From: an uncultured Actinomyces sp.
Lineage (GTDB): Bacteria > Actinomycetota > Actinomycetes > Actinomycetales > Actinomycetaceae
Length of the DNA: 28,163 nucleotides
Assembly (NCBI GenBank): GCA_915063485.1
Contig: CAJZDJ010000014.1
Location: 1 to 28,163 of the forward strand
Reading direction: 5' to 3'
The notes below the pieces were generated by a model. That model was not told the DNA's origin. It made no database searches and saw only the letters and a program-made list of their open reading frames with translations. Both the position numbers and the translations under genes were made by a program. Below, piece by piece: positions 7,420 through 13,695 of this stretch (position 1 is its first letter; each line of letters begins with the position of its first letter).

Positions 7420-7510
7420 ATCCCAGCCTTAAACCCAGCTAGCTTTAGCCCGCGCCCTTTAAACCCCAGCCAGGCTTTAATAGCCAGTTTTAGTCTCCAG
7501 CCTGGCTTTC
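7405..7510 (+). repeat. Degenerate short tandem repeat, unit about CCCAGCCAGGCTTTAA
   Basis: About seven loosely conserved units of 12-18 bases start near 7405, 7421, 7434, 7448, 7464, 7481 and 7493. The first and fifth are nearly identical (CCCAGCCAGG then TTTAA). Copies at 7468-7476 and 7499-7507 are in opposite orientation and could pair as a 9-bp stem with a 22-nt loop, a weak terminator-like structure. The array overlaps the end of the DUF2469 gene and stops before the ankyrin gene. Confidence 0.55.
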
Positions 7511-7546
7511 CCAGGGCACGTTAAATCTCACAGAGGAGAGCAGCTC

Positions 7547-8635
7547 ATGCGCCTGCGTAAAACCCTACCCGCCGATATTGAACAGATCATTGACTCAGGT
7601 GACGTTGAGGCGCTGGCGCGGGCAGTGCAGCGCTGTGAGATCGGCGCCTACCTGCGTGGCAGCGCTTTTGAGTCGCGGCTAATGCACTTTCCAGCCTCTA
7701 AGCAGATAACTGATTTTCTGTTAGAGCGTGGCGAGGACATCAATTCGCGCGACAGCTACCAGCGCACGCCTATCCATTCACGCGTATGGCATTCGCGTAT
7801 TGACCAGATCCCTTACCTGATTGAATGCGGCGGCGATATAAACGCCCGCGATAGCTCAGATCAAACCCCGCTATTTGATGCCGTTGAATACAAGCGGGCT
7901 AGTGACGTGGAAAAAATGATTGCCTGGGGAGCTAACCCGCGAGTGGTTGCTGATTCACAGGTTTACGGTAAAGCCACACTCACCGGCTATACGCTGCGCC
8001 ATCGCTCATTTGTAGACTCTGCGCGAGCGCTGGAAGTTATGCAGCTGCTGCTTTCCCACGGCGCGCCGGTAGATGAGCGCATATCTGTGGCGCTAGAGGA
8101 GATGGACCGGCAGCGCTGCACATTTATCAGCCACGGTCATGAGCATATTTCGCCAGCCGAGTTTGCAGCCATTTCAGATGCGTTTGCGCAGCTGTGCGCA
8201 CTTTTCGGGGTGCAGATGCAGCAAGCTAGCCGGGCCCCTAAGCCGGGCGAGCAGCTAACGCTGGATGCAAACGAGGATGTGTTTGAACAGTTTGATCAGC
8301 TGTGGCAACTGCTGGTGCCCACTAGTGGCCAATGCGAGACGGTTCAAGGTGAAGTTATCCGCATTGCCGGCAAGGTGGGCTACGAAATCTACAACAATGG
8401 TGGCGTCAACTGGAGACGCAGCTTCACGGCCCTGCTTAGGCAGTACCTGACCATTGTGGCATCTGGCCAAGCCCTGGCACCTGCTGATTTAGCCCGCGCC
8501 AAGGAGGCGGTTGCCTCCCTAAAGGCACGCAGTATGGATAACGACGACGCCAAAGTGATCACGCAGCTGGCAGTGCGGTGGGTGCGGCTAAACCCGCTTC
8601 TAAAAGCTTTAGACCTACCCGACGTGGGGCTCTAA
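7547..8635 (+). CDS. Ankyrin-repeat protein with an unassigned C-terminal domain
   Basis: 362 aa. About four ankyrin-like repeats cover residues 40-178, most clearly around INSRDSYQRTPIH, INARDSSDQTPLF and LLLSHGAPVD. These form protein-binding surfaces. A linker follows, and residues about 245-355 form a compact helical-looking domain containing LVPTSGQCETVQGEVIRIAG and EIYNNGGVNW. That region looks conserved but I cannot name it. There is no signal peptide or membrane segment, so it is probably cytoplasmic. The ATG has AGAGGAG 10-16 nt upstream. It stands alone between conserved housekeeping genes with sizeable gaps on both sides, so it is an accessory insertion; an immunity or toxin-neutralising role is possible but only a guess. 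Confidence 0.85.
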   Translation: MRLRKTLPADIEQIIDSGDVEALARAVQRCEIGAYLRGSAFESRLMHFPASKQITDFLLERGEDINSRDSYQRTPIHSRVWHSRIDQIPYLIECGGDINARDSSDQTPLFDAVEYKRASDVEKMIAWGANPRVVADSQVYGKATLTGYTLRHRSFVDSARALEVMQLLLSHGAPVDERISVALEEMDRQRCTFISHGHEHISPAEFAAISDAFAQLCALFGVQMQQASRAPKPGEQLTLDANEDVFEQFDQLWQLLVPTSGQCETVQGEVIRIAGKVGYEIYNNGGVNWRRSFTALLRQYLTIVASGQALAPADLARAKEAVASLKARSMDNDDAKVITQLAVRWVRLNPLLKALDLPDVGL

Positions 8636-8650
8636 GACACCGCCAAAGCA

Positions 8651-8678
8651 CTAGGGCCTTAAAGCAGTCAGGCCCTAG
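8651..8678 (+). terminator. Hairpin after the ankyrin gene (no U-tract)
   Basis: CTAGGGCCT (8651-8659) pairs perfectly with AGGCCCTAG (8670-8678) around a 10-nt loop, 16 nt after the stop codon. There is no T-run, so it is either a GC-type terminator or an mRNA 3'-end stabiliser. Confidence 0.5.
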
Positions 8679-8811
8679 GAGGCGCCAGCCTGCCTCAAGC
8701 TTGCCTATTTTTGCACAGGTGGAAAACTTTTTAGCCCCCTAGCACTTAGGGCACAGGCCTTAAACGCCAGGCTTGTACCTGCCCTCATCATGGAGGCAGG
8801 AGGTGGTCGAG

Positions 8812-9201
8812 GTGGCCGCAAAACAAAGCCCACAAGATTTAGGTAAACGCGGTGAAGCCATAGCTAGCCGCTACCTGGCTGATCAGGGCTGGATTGAACT
8901 TGAACATAACTGGCGTCCCCACACTCAAGGCCTACGCGGCGAGATTGACCTGGTAGCAATCGAGCCGCGCGGGGCTGCGGAGGCGGCCCTGGTGTTTATT
9001 GAGGTTAAAACCCGCAGCTCCACCCGCTACGGCTGGCCCGCTGAGGCAGTCACCCACGCCAAGCTACACCAACTGCGCCTGTTGGTGGCCGCCTGGTTTA
9101 GGGAGCATCCCGGCTCCTGGCCCCCACCTAGAGTGGATGTAATCTCCCTGCTAATTGGCGACGTCGCTCAACTGCGCCACCACCGGGCGGTAGAGCAATG
9201 A
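8812..9201 (+). CDS. yraN: YraN/UPF0102 family endonuclease-like protein
   Basis: 129 aa from GTG 8812. The UPF0102 pattern is clear: QDLGKRGEAIASRYLADQGW, then RGEIDLVA (D46) and VFIEVKTRSS (E64, K66). These are the D and ExK residues of a PD-(D/E)xK nuclease-like fold. Function is not settled; the gene usually lies beside yifB and dprA. I chose GTG 8812 because AGGAGG at 8798-8803 is 8 nt upstream. GTG 8803 (GGAGG at 8792-8796) is an equally possible start, and a TTG at 8773 is less likely. Its stop overlaps the next gene (ATGA). Confidence 0.9.
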   Translation: MAAKQSPQDLGKRGEAIASRYLADQGWIELEHNWRPHTQGLRGEIDLVAIEPRGAAEAALVFIEVKTRSSTRYGWPAEAVTHAKLHQLRLLVAAWFREHPGSWPPPRVDVISLLIGDVAQLRHHRAVEQ

Positions 9202-10754
9202 GTAGCGCCACCACCCTAGCCGTGGCCTTAAACGGCCTAGCCGGCTCCATCATTGAGGTAGAAGCCCACTGCGCCAACGGCTTGCCCGCGTTCGTGTTGG
9301 TGGGGCTAGCTGACACAGCTATTAAAGAAGCCCGCGAGCGGGTGCGGGCCGCCATTAACGCCGTCGGCATTAGTTGGGCCGAGCGGCGCGTAACCGTAAA
9401 CCTTTCCCCAGCCGACATCCCTAAAACCGGCACCGGCTTTGACCTGGCGCTGGCTGTGGCCCTGCTAAGCGCCGGCGGCCACATAAACCCCGCTCTTACA
9501 CGCGGCGTAGTGCATATCGGGGAGCTGAGCTTAGATGGCTTTTTGCGTCCCGTGCGCGGGGTGCTGCCGGCAGTTAACGCGGCGGTTAGCGCCGGCTACA
9601 ACACAGTGATCGTGCCCGCCCAATGCGCTGATGAAGCGCGCTTAGTGCCCACCGCGCAGGTGATTGGGGCCAGTAATTTAGCCCAGGTGCTGTGCTACTA
9701 TGGCAACCACCAGGTGGCCCTGCCCCGGGGGCGCAAAGTCAACCAAACTAGCCCAGCCCCATCCGCGCAAAGCCAGGCCAGCCAGGCCAGTGAGCTGGAT
9801 TTAAGCCAGGTGGTGGGCCAAAGCGAAGCCCGCTACGCACTGGAAGTAGCTGCCGCCGGCGGTCACCACATGTTGATGATAGGCCCGCCCGGCGCCGGTA
9901 AAACCATGCTGGCCCAGCGCCTGCCAGGAATTTTGCCGGATCTAAACGACGCCGACGCAGTCACCGTCACCTCCGTACACTCCCTGGCTGGCACACTGGA
10001 AGCCAAAAAAGGCCTGCTGCGCCGGCCCCCGCTACGCAGCCCACACCATAGCGCCACCCGCGCCGCCATTGTGGGGGGAGGCTCAGGACTGGCCAGACCG
10101 GGGGATATCTCACTAGCCCACTGCGGGGTGCTGCTACTAGATGAGGCCCCAGAATTTGCCCCCTCAGTGCTGGACTGTCTACGCCAGCCTCTAGAGTCGG
10201 GCACCATCACCATCGACCGCGCTCGCGGGCGGGCCACCTATCCGGCTAAATTTCAGCTGGTGCTGGCCGCTAACCCGTGTCCTTGCGGTAAAGCCAGTGC
10301 TAAAGGGGATAAATGCACCTGTTCCTCGCTGCGCAGACGCAACTATTTACAGCGTTTATCAGGGCCGCTGCTAGACCGCATCGACATCCAAATTGAGGTT
10401 ATGGCCCTTACCAGTTCAGCTCTGCGCGGCCTGGGCCAGGGCGAGTCCAGTAGCCAGGTGGCCGCGCGGGTGGCCCGCGCCCGCTCCCGCTCCCGTCAGC
10501 GCCTAGCTGATACGCCTTGGAGCCTGAACAGTCAGGTTCCTGGCTACTGGCTGCGCGGGCCGCAAGCCGATCTAGATGCGCAGGTTTTGGGGCTGCTAGA
10601 GCTGGCTATGCGGGCGGGGCTGTCGCTACGGGCCATTGACCGGGTGCTGCGTGTGGCCTGGAGTATCGCTGATTTGCAAGGCCATGAGCGTTTAACAAAA
10701 ACCGATGTGGCTAGCGCTATTAGCCTGCGCAGTAAGGGGATTTGTGATGGTTAA
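9198..10754 (+). CDS. YifB/ComM family Mg-chelatase-like AAA+ ATPase
   Basis: 518 aa. The N-terminal S5-D2-like domain (1-165) is followed by a linker rich in Gln/Ser (180-200). The AAA+ core has Walker A GPPGAGKT (229-236) and Walker B LLLDEAPEF (312-320). A Cys cluster (NPCPCGKA, then KCTC) is typical of the family, and a C-terminal Mg-chelatase-like domain follows. The ComM relative is a hexameric helicase that aids branch migration of incoming DNA in transformation. The start ATG overlaps the yraN stop, and the 3' end overlaps dprA by 8 nt, so yraN-yifB-dprA are translationally coupled. Confidence 0.95.
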   Translation: MSSATTLAVALNGLAGSIIEVEAHCANGLPAFVLVGLADTAIKEARERVRAAINAVGISWAERRVTVNLSPADIPKTGTGFDLALAVALLSAGGHINPALTRGVVHIGELSLDGFLRPVRGVLPAVNAAVSAGYNTVIVPAQCADEARLVPTAQVIGASNLAQVLCYYGNHQVALPRGRKVNQTSPAPSAQSQASQASELDLSQVVGQSEARYALEVAAAGGHHMLMIGPPGAGKTMLAQRLPGILPDLNDADAVTVTSVHSLAGTLEAKKGLLRRPPLRSPHHSATRAAIVGGGSGLARPGDISLAHCGVLLLDEAPEFAPSVLDCLRQPLESGTITIDRARGRATYPAKFQLVLAANPCPCGKASAKGDKCTCSSLRRRNYLQRLSGPLLDRIDIQIEVMALTSSALRGLGQGESSSQVAARVARARSRSRQRLADTPWSLNSQVPGYWLRGPQADLDAQVLGLLELAMRAGLSLRAIDRVLRVAWSIADLQGHERLTKTDVASAISLRSKGICDG

Positions 10755-11898
10755 GCTGCCTTTTGATACCGCTGATCCGCACTTGGCGTGGGCGGCCTGG
10801 TCTCGCTTGGTGGAGCCCACTGACAACGCGGCTATTGAGCTAGTGCGGGCGTTGGGGCCAAGTAAGGCTCTTAACTGGGTTTGTGAGCCCAGCGCAGAGG
10901 CTCTTGTTGGTTTAGATGCTAAAACCATCCAAGGCATTTATAAGGGTGCTAAACGCTGGCAGGGGCGCCTAGATAAGCTCGATATTCGCCGCGAACTGCA
11001 TGCCATTAAAGCTTTAGGGGGCTGGATCATTACCCCCAGTGACGCTAATTGGCCCAGGTGCCTAGCTGATTTGGCTTGGCCGCCGTTTTGCCTGTGGGGG
11101 AGGGGTAACCCAGACCAGTTGCGTCAGTTGAGCCTAGCTTTGGTGGGCTCGCGTGCCTGCACTAACTACGGCCAGTGGGTGGCCAGCCAGTTAGCCGGTG
11201 ACCTGGGTGCTAAAGGGGTTAGCATCATTTCTGGGGGTGCCTATGGGGTCGACGCCGCCGCTCACCGCGCTGCCCTGGCTACGGGCACGCTGTGTGTGTG
11301 CGCTGGGGGAGTGGACTACCTTTACCCTTCAGGTAATGAGCAGCTACTGCGGCAAATCTGCATCCAGGGGGCGTTGATCAGTGAAGTGCCGCCTGGCTGC
11401 GCGCCGGCTAGGCACCGGTTTTTAACCAGAAACCGCCTGATTGCGGCGTTAAGCTCGGCCACAGTGGTGGTGGAAGCCAGCTGGCGTTCAGGGGCCATAT
11501 CTACCGCCAACCACGCCCTAGAGTTGGGGCGAGCGCTGGGGGCTGTGCCCGGGCAGGTAACCAGTTCTAGCTCAGCAGGCTGCCACCGTCTGATCCGCCA
11601 GGGGGCTGTGTGCATAACCGACGCCGATGAAGCCTATGAGCTAGTCACCCCGCTGGGACAGTTTTTCCCTGAAGTGGCTAAACAAGAAAAAGCCCGTATT
11701 GAACAGCCAGGCCTGCTAGATGGTTTAGATCCGCTCAGCTCCCGCGTCTATGACAGCCTGCCGCGCCGGGCCTGCGCTAGTGTGGACTCCTTAGTGCAGG
11801 TGTGTGGGCTAGAGGCTGCAGATGTGTTGGCTGCTTTAGGGCAGCTGCAATTAGCTGGCAAGGTAAAAGCTTTAGGCGGCGCGTATAAACGGGCTTAA
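10747..11898 (+). CDS. dprA: DNA processing protein DprA
   Basis: 383 aa from ATG 10747; GTG 10744 directly before it is in frame, and a longer frame back to 10705 is inside yifB. AAGGGGA at 10734-10740 serves as ribosome binding site. DprA loads RecA on incoming single-stranded DNA during transformation. The Rossmann-like core is complete: LALVGSR (residues 130-136), SGGAYGVDAAAH (162-173), then RFLTRNRLIA (224-233) and the WRSGAISTANHALELGR segment. A short N-terminal helical domain precedes it and a winged-helix-like domain follows (about 325-383). It is tightly linked to yifB and xerC. Confidence 0.95.
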   Translation: MVKLPFDTADPHLAWAAWSRLVEPTDNAAIELVRALGPSKALNWVCEPSAEALVGLDAKTIQGIYKGAKRWQGRLDKLDIRRELHAIKALGGWIITPSDANWPRCLADLAWPPFCLWGRGNPDQLRQLSLALVGSRACTNYGQWVASQLAGDLGAKGVSIISGGAYGVDAAAHRAALATGTLCVCAGGVDYLYPSGNEQLLRQICIQGALISEVPPGCAPARHRFLTRNRLIAALSSATVVVEASWRSGAISTANHALELGRALGAVPGQVTSSSSAGCHRLIRQGAVCITDADEAYELVTPLGQFFPEVAKQEKARIEQPGLLDGLDPLSSRVYDSLPRRACASVDSLVQVCGLEAADVLAALGQLQLAGKVKALGGAYKRA

Positions 11899-11906
11899 AC
11901 ATAGGC

Positions 11907-11928
11907 CATGGCTATGCTGATAGCCATG
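11907..11928 (+). repeat. Inverted repeat spanning the xerC start codons
   Basis: CATGGCTA (11907-11914) pairs with TAGCCATG (11921-11928) around a 6-nt loop. Both arms carry an in-frame ATG (11908 and 11926), and a third ATG is at 11914. In mRNA this hairpin would occlude the initiation region. Confidence 0.55.
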
Positions 11929-12837
11929 AAATCGGTTGCGATCACGTGCGGGCAGTTAATTGACGCCTTTTGTTGCTGGCTGGAGTTAGCTAAAGGCCGC
12001 TCTGAACACACTGTGCGTGCCTATCGTGGCGATTTAGAGACGCTGGTGGATTTTCTAGACATGCAGCCAGATACGCCGGCAGGCGCGTTAGCTAAAAGCT
12101 TGGATTTGAACGATTTACGTGCCTGGCTGGCCCATATGCTGGCAAATGGCTGTTCGCGCGCCACGGTGGCGCGCCGGGCCGTGGCTGTACGTACCTTCTC
12201 CACCTGGGCCTACCAGCAAGGCTACCTACCACATGATGTGGCTTCACGCCTGCGCAGCCCCAAAATCGACAACCGTCTACCCGCCGTGCTCAGTGTGGAA
12301 CAAGCCAAGCACCTGGTTGAAGACATTGAAGGCGAAAGCATCACCGATATTCGCGACAAAGCCATTTTGGAACTGCTTTACGCCACCGCCGTGCGCGTAT
12401 CTGAACTAGTGGGTTTAGATCTGCGTGATCTAGACCGTGAACAGCGCACCATCAAGGTGCTGGGTAAAGGCAATAAAGAACGCGTAGTGCCCTACGGGCT
12501 GCCGGCAGCTAGGGCCCTAGAAAACTGGTTTAACCAGCGTTGGCAGCTGGTTAACGACTACTCGGGCCAAGCCCTGTTTTTGGGGGTGCGCGGCGGGCGC
12601 ATAGGGGAGCGGGCTGTACGCCAAATTGTGCACCGCAACTCCGCCCGTATCGGCACTGAGCTGGGCCCCCACGGCCTGCGCCACAGCGCCGCCACCCACC
12701 TGCTTGAAGGCGGCTCAGATCTGCGCACGGTGCAAGAACTGCTAGGTCACTCCTCACTGGCCACCACCCAGCGCTATACGCATGTGACCAGTGAGCGTCT
12801 GCGCGCCATCTATGCCCAAGCCCATCCGCGCGCCTAA
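11908..12837 (+). CDS. xerC: Site-specific tyrosine recombinase XerC
   Basis: 309 aa from ATG 11908 (303 aa if ATG 11926 is used). An N-terminal SAM-like DNA-binding domain (about 15-105) is followed by the catalytic domain. The active-site residues are all present: R163 (AVRVSEL), K187 (LGKGNK), H255 and R258 (GPHGLRHS), H281 (LGHSS) and Y290 (QRYTH). It is a chromosome-dimer-resolution recombinase acting with XerD at dif. XerC rather than XerD is inferred from its position after dprA and before rpsB. There is no clear ribosome binding site, only 9 nt separates it from dprA, and a hairpin covers the start. Its last 287 nt overlap an opposing reading frame. Confidence 0.92.
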   Translation: MAMLIAMKSVAITCGQLIDAFCCWLELAKGRSEHTVRAYRGDLETLVDFLDMQPDTPAGALAKSLDLNDLRAWLAHMLANGCSRATVARRAVAVRTFSTWAYQQGYLPHDVASRLRSPKIDNRLPAVLSVEQAKHLVEDIEGESITDIRDKAILELLYATAVRVSELVGLDLRDLDREQRTIKVLGKGNKERVVPYGLPAARALENWFNQRWQLVNDYSGQALFLGVRGGRIGERAVRQIVHRNSARIGTELGPHGLRHSAATHLLEGGSDLRTVQELLGHSSLATTQRYTHVTSERLRAIYAQAHPRA

Positions 12838-13543
12838 AACTGGCTGCCTGGCCAGCCAACGCCTGCGTTGGCGGCCCAGCGCCATGCTTTAGCGCCCAAA
12901 CTGCCTGCATTGGTGGCCATGCGGGCTGTCTCACTGCTTCGGGGGCCTTGCTGCCCAAGCGGGGTGCTTCGCTGACCAAGCTATCTGGAGCGACGCCGTC
13001 GCCAATGCCGCCAGCAGCAACCTCACCCGCGCGGGCAAGCGGCTTCAAAACTATGCGGGGCCGGCGCAACAAAGACAGCGGATCAATATAACGATCGCGC
13101 CCAAAACGCGCCCCCCAATGCAGCGCATCGCGCCCATCAGCGCGGTGACCTGCCTGTAAAACCCCAATCACCTGCCCAGCCCTAACGCTCTGACCAGCCT
13201 TAACTATGCCCACCACCGGCTCATAAGTAGTGCGCAAACCCGGTGGGTAACTATGCTCTATGGAAACCACCGGCTTAGTAGCCACCACGCCACTAAAAGC
13301 CACCACCCCCTCATAGCTAGCCATTACCGGGCTACCAGCAGGCAGAGCCAAATCCACGCCGCGATGACCCGCCAGCCAACGCTGGGCTGGGGGAGAAAAA
13401 CGCTCTAAAACCGCCACCGGGCCCCCGGTAGGCCACTGATGACGGCGCGCCCCGGATGCATAAACACCGCTAAATGAGCTTGTCACCAGGGCAAATAGGT
13501 TAATGCAAACAACTAAACAAGAAGTAATAAAACGGTTATGCAC
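12551..13543 (-). CDS. Secreted M23-family (LytM-like) protein with a long C-terminal extension overlapping xerC
   Basis: 330 aa. A signal peptide covers about residues 1-30 (hydrophobic LVVCINLFALVTSSFS, then VYASG). The M23 domain runs to about residue 170, with zinc ligands in GHRGVDLALPAG (HxxxD) and a final His in ALHWGARFG; the usual HxH is reduced to ALH. M23 proteins cut or bind peptidoglycan cross-bridges outside the membrane. This locus matches the M23 gene found next to rpsB in Streptomyces. After residue 170 the frame continues for 160 residues of Ala/Pro/Arg-rich sequence, the last 95 codons antisense to xerC. The functional protein may end earlier, or a frameshift may have removed the stop. 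The start is GTG (complement of 13541-13543) with no good ribosome binding site. Confidence 0.7.
   Translation of the reverse strand: MHNRFITSCLVVCINLFALVTSSFSGVYASGARRHQWPTGGPVAVLERFSPPAQRWLAGHRGVDLALPAGSPVMASYEGVVAFSGVVATKPVVSIEHSYPPGLRTTYEPVVGIVKAGQSVRAGQVIGVLQAGHRADGRDALHWGARFGRDRYIDPLSLLRRPRIVLKPLARAGEVAAGGIGDGVAPDSLVSEAPRLGSKAPEAVRQPAWPPMQAVWALKHGAGPPTQALAGQAASFRRADGLGHRWRADAHWSHAYSAGWWPVRSDLAVLAPCADLSRLQAGGWRRCGAGRGGPAQCRYGRSCGAQFGVQPAPLCARRAPPKTGLGPSSR
12839..12876 (+). terminator. GC-rich hairpins at the 3' end of xerC
   Basis: CTGGCTG/CCAGCC-type pairing near 12840-12857 and CCAACG (12857-12862) with CGTTGG (12867-12872) lie directly after the xerC stop. There is no T-run. They could terminate transcription from either side, since the neighbouring gene is convergent. 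Confidence 0.35.
12861..12918 (+). repeat. Imperfect direct repeat, 16 bases, 42-nt period
   Basis: The 16-mers at 12861-12876 and 12903-12918 share 14 of 16 bases. The 42-nt spacing is a whole number of codons in the minus-strand M23 frame and gives similar PAWPPMQA and GAGPPTQA segments there, so the C-terminal extension may contain a short peptide repeat. Confidence 0.5.
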
Positions 13544-13617
13544 CTAAACAATAATTGTGCTTAGCGACCAATAAGGGTAAGGGGGCTGTGGAAAATACCG
13601 AAATACGGACCCATATA

Positions 13618-13644
13618 TTCAACCTGTGACGAAAATGGTATAAA
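13618..13644 (+). promoter_or_regulatory. Probable promoter of the amino-acid permease gene
   Basis: A strong -10, TATAAA, lies at 13639-13644; TTCAAC at 13618-13623 is a weak -35 with 15-nt spacing. Transcription would start near 13651. That leaves only about 8 nt before the GTG at 13660 but about 45 nt before the GTG at 13696, which favours the latter as start. Confidence 0.45.
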
Positions 13645-13695
13645 AAGCCCACACCAAAAGTGCATACACATCATCACAAACGGAAAGATTCTCAG

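Noticed and set aside
7405..7510. CRISPR array
   Set aside because: Units are too short, too diverged and directly adjacent, with no spacers of constant length and no cas genes nearby.
8707..8730. DnaA-box-like sequences near TTTTTGCACAGGTGG, and a TGTGGAAAA near 13587
   Set aside because: They are isolated, carry one or two mismatches to TTATCCACA and are not clustered, so there is no evidence for an origin.
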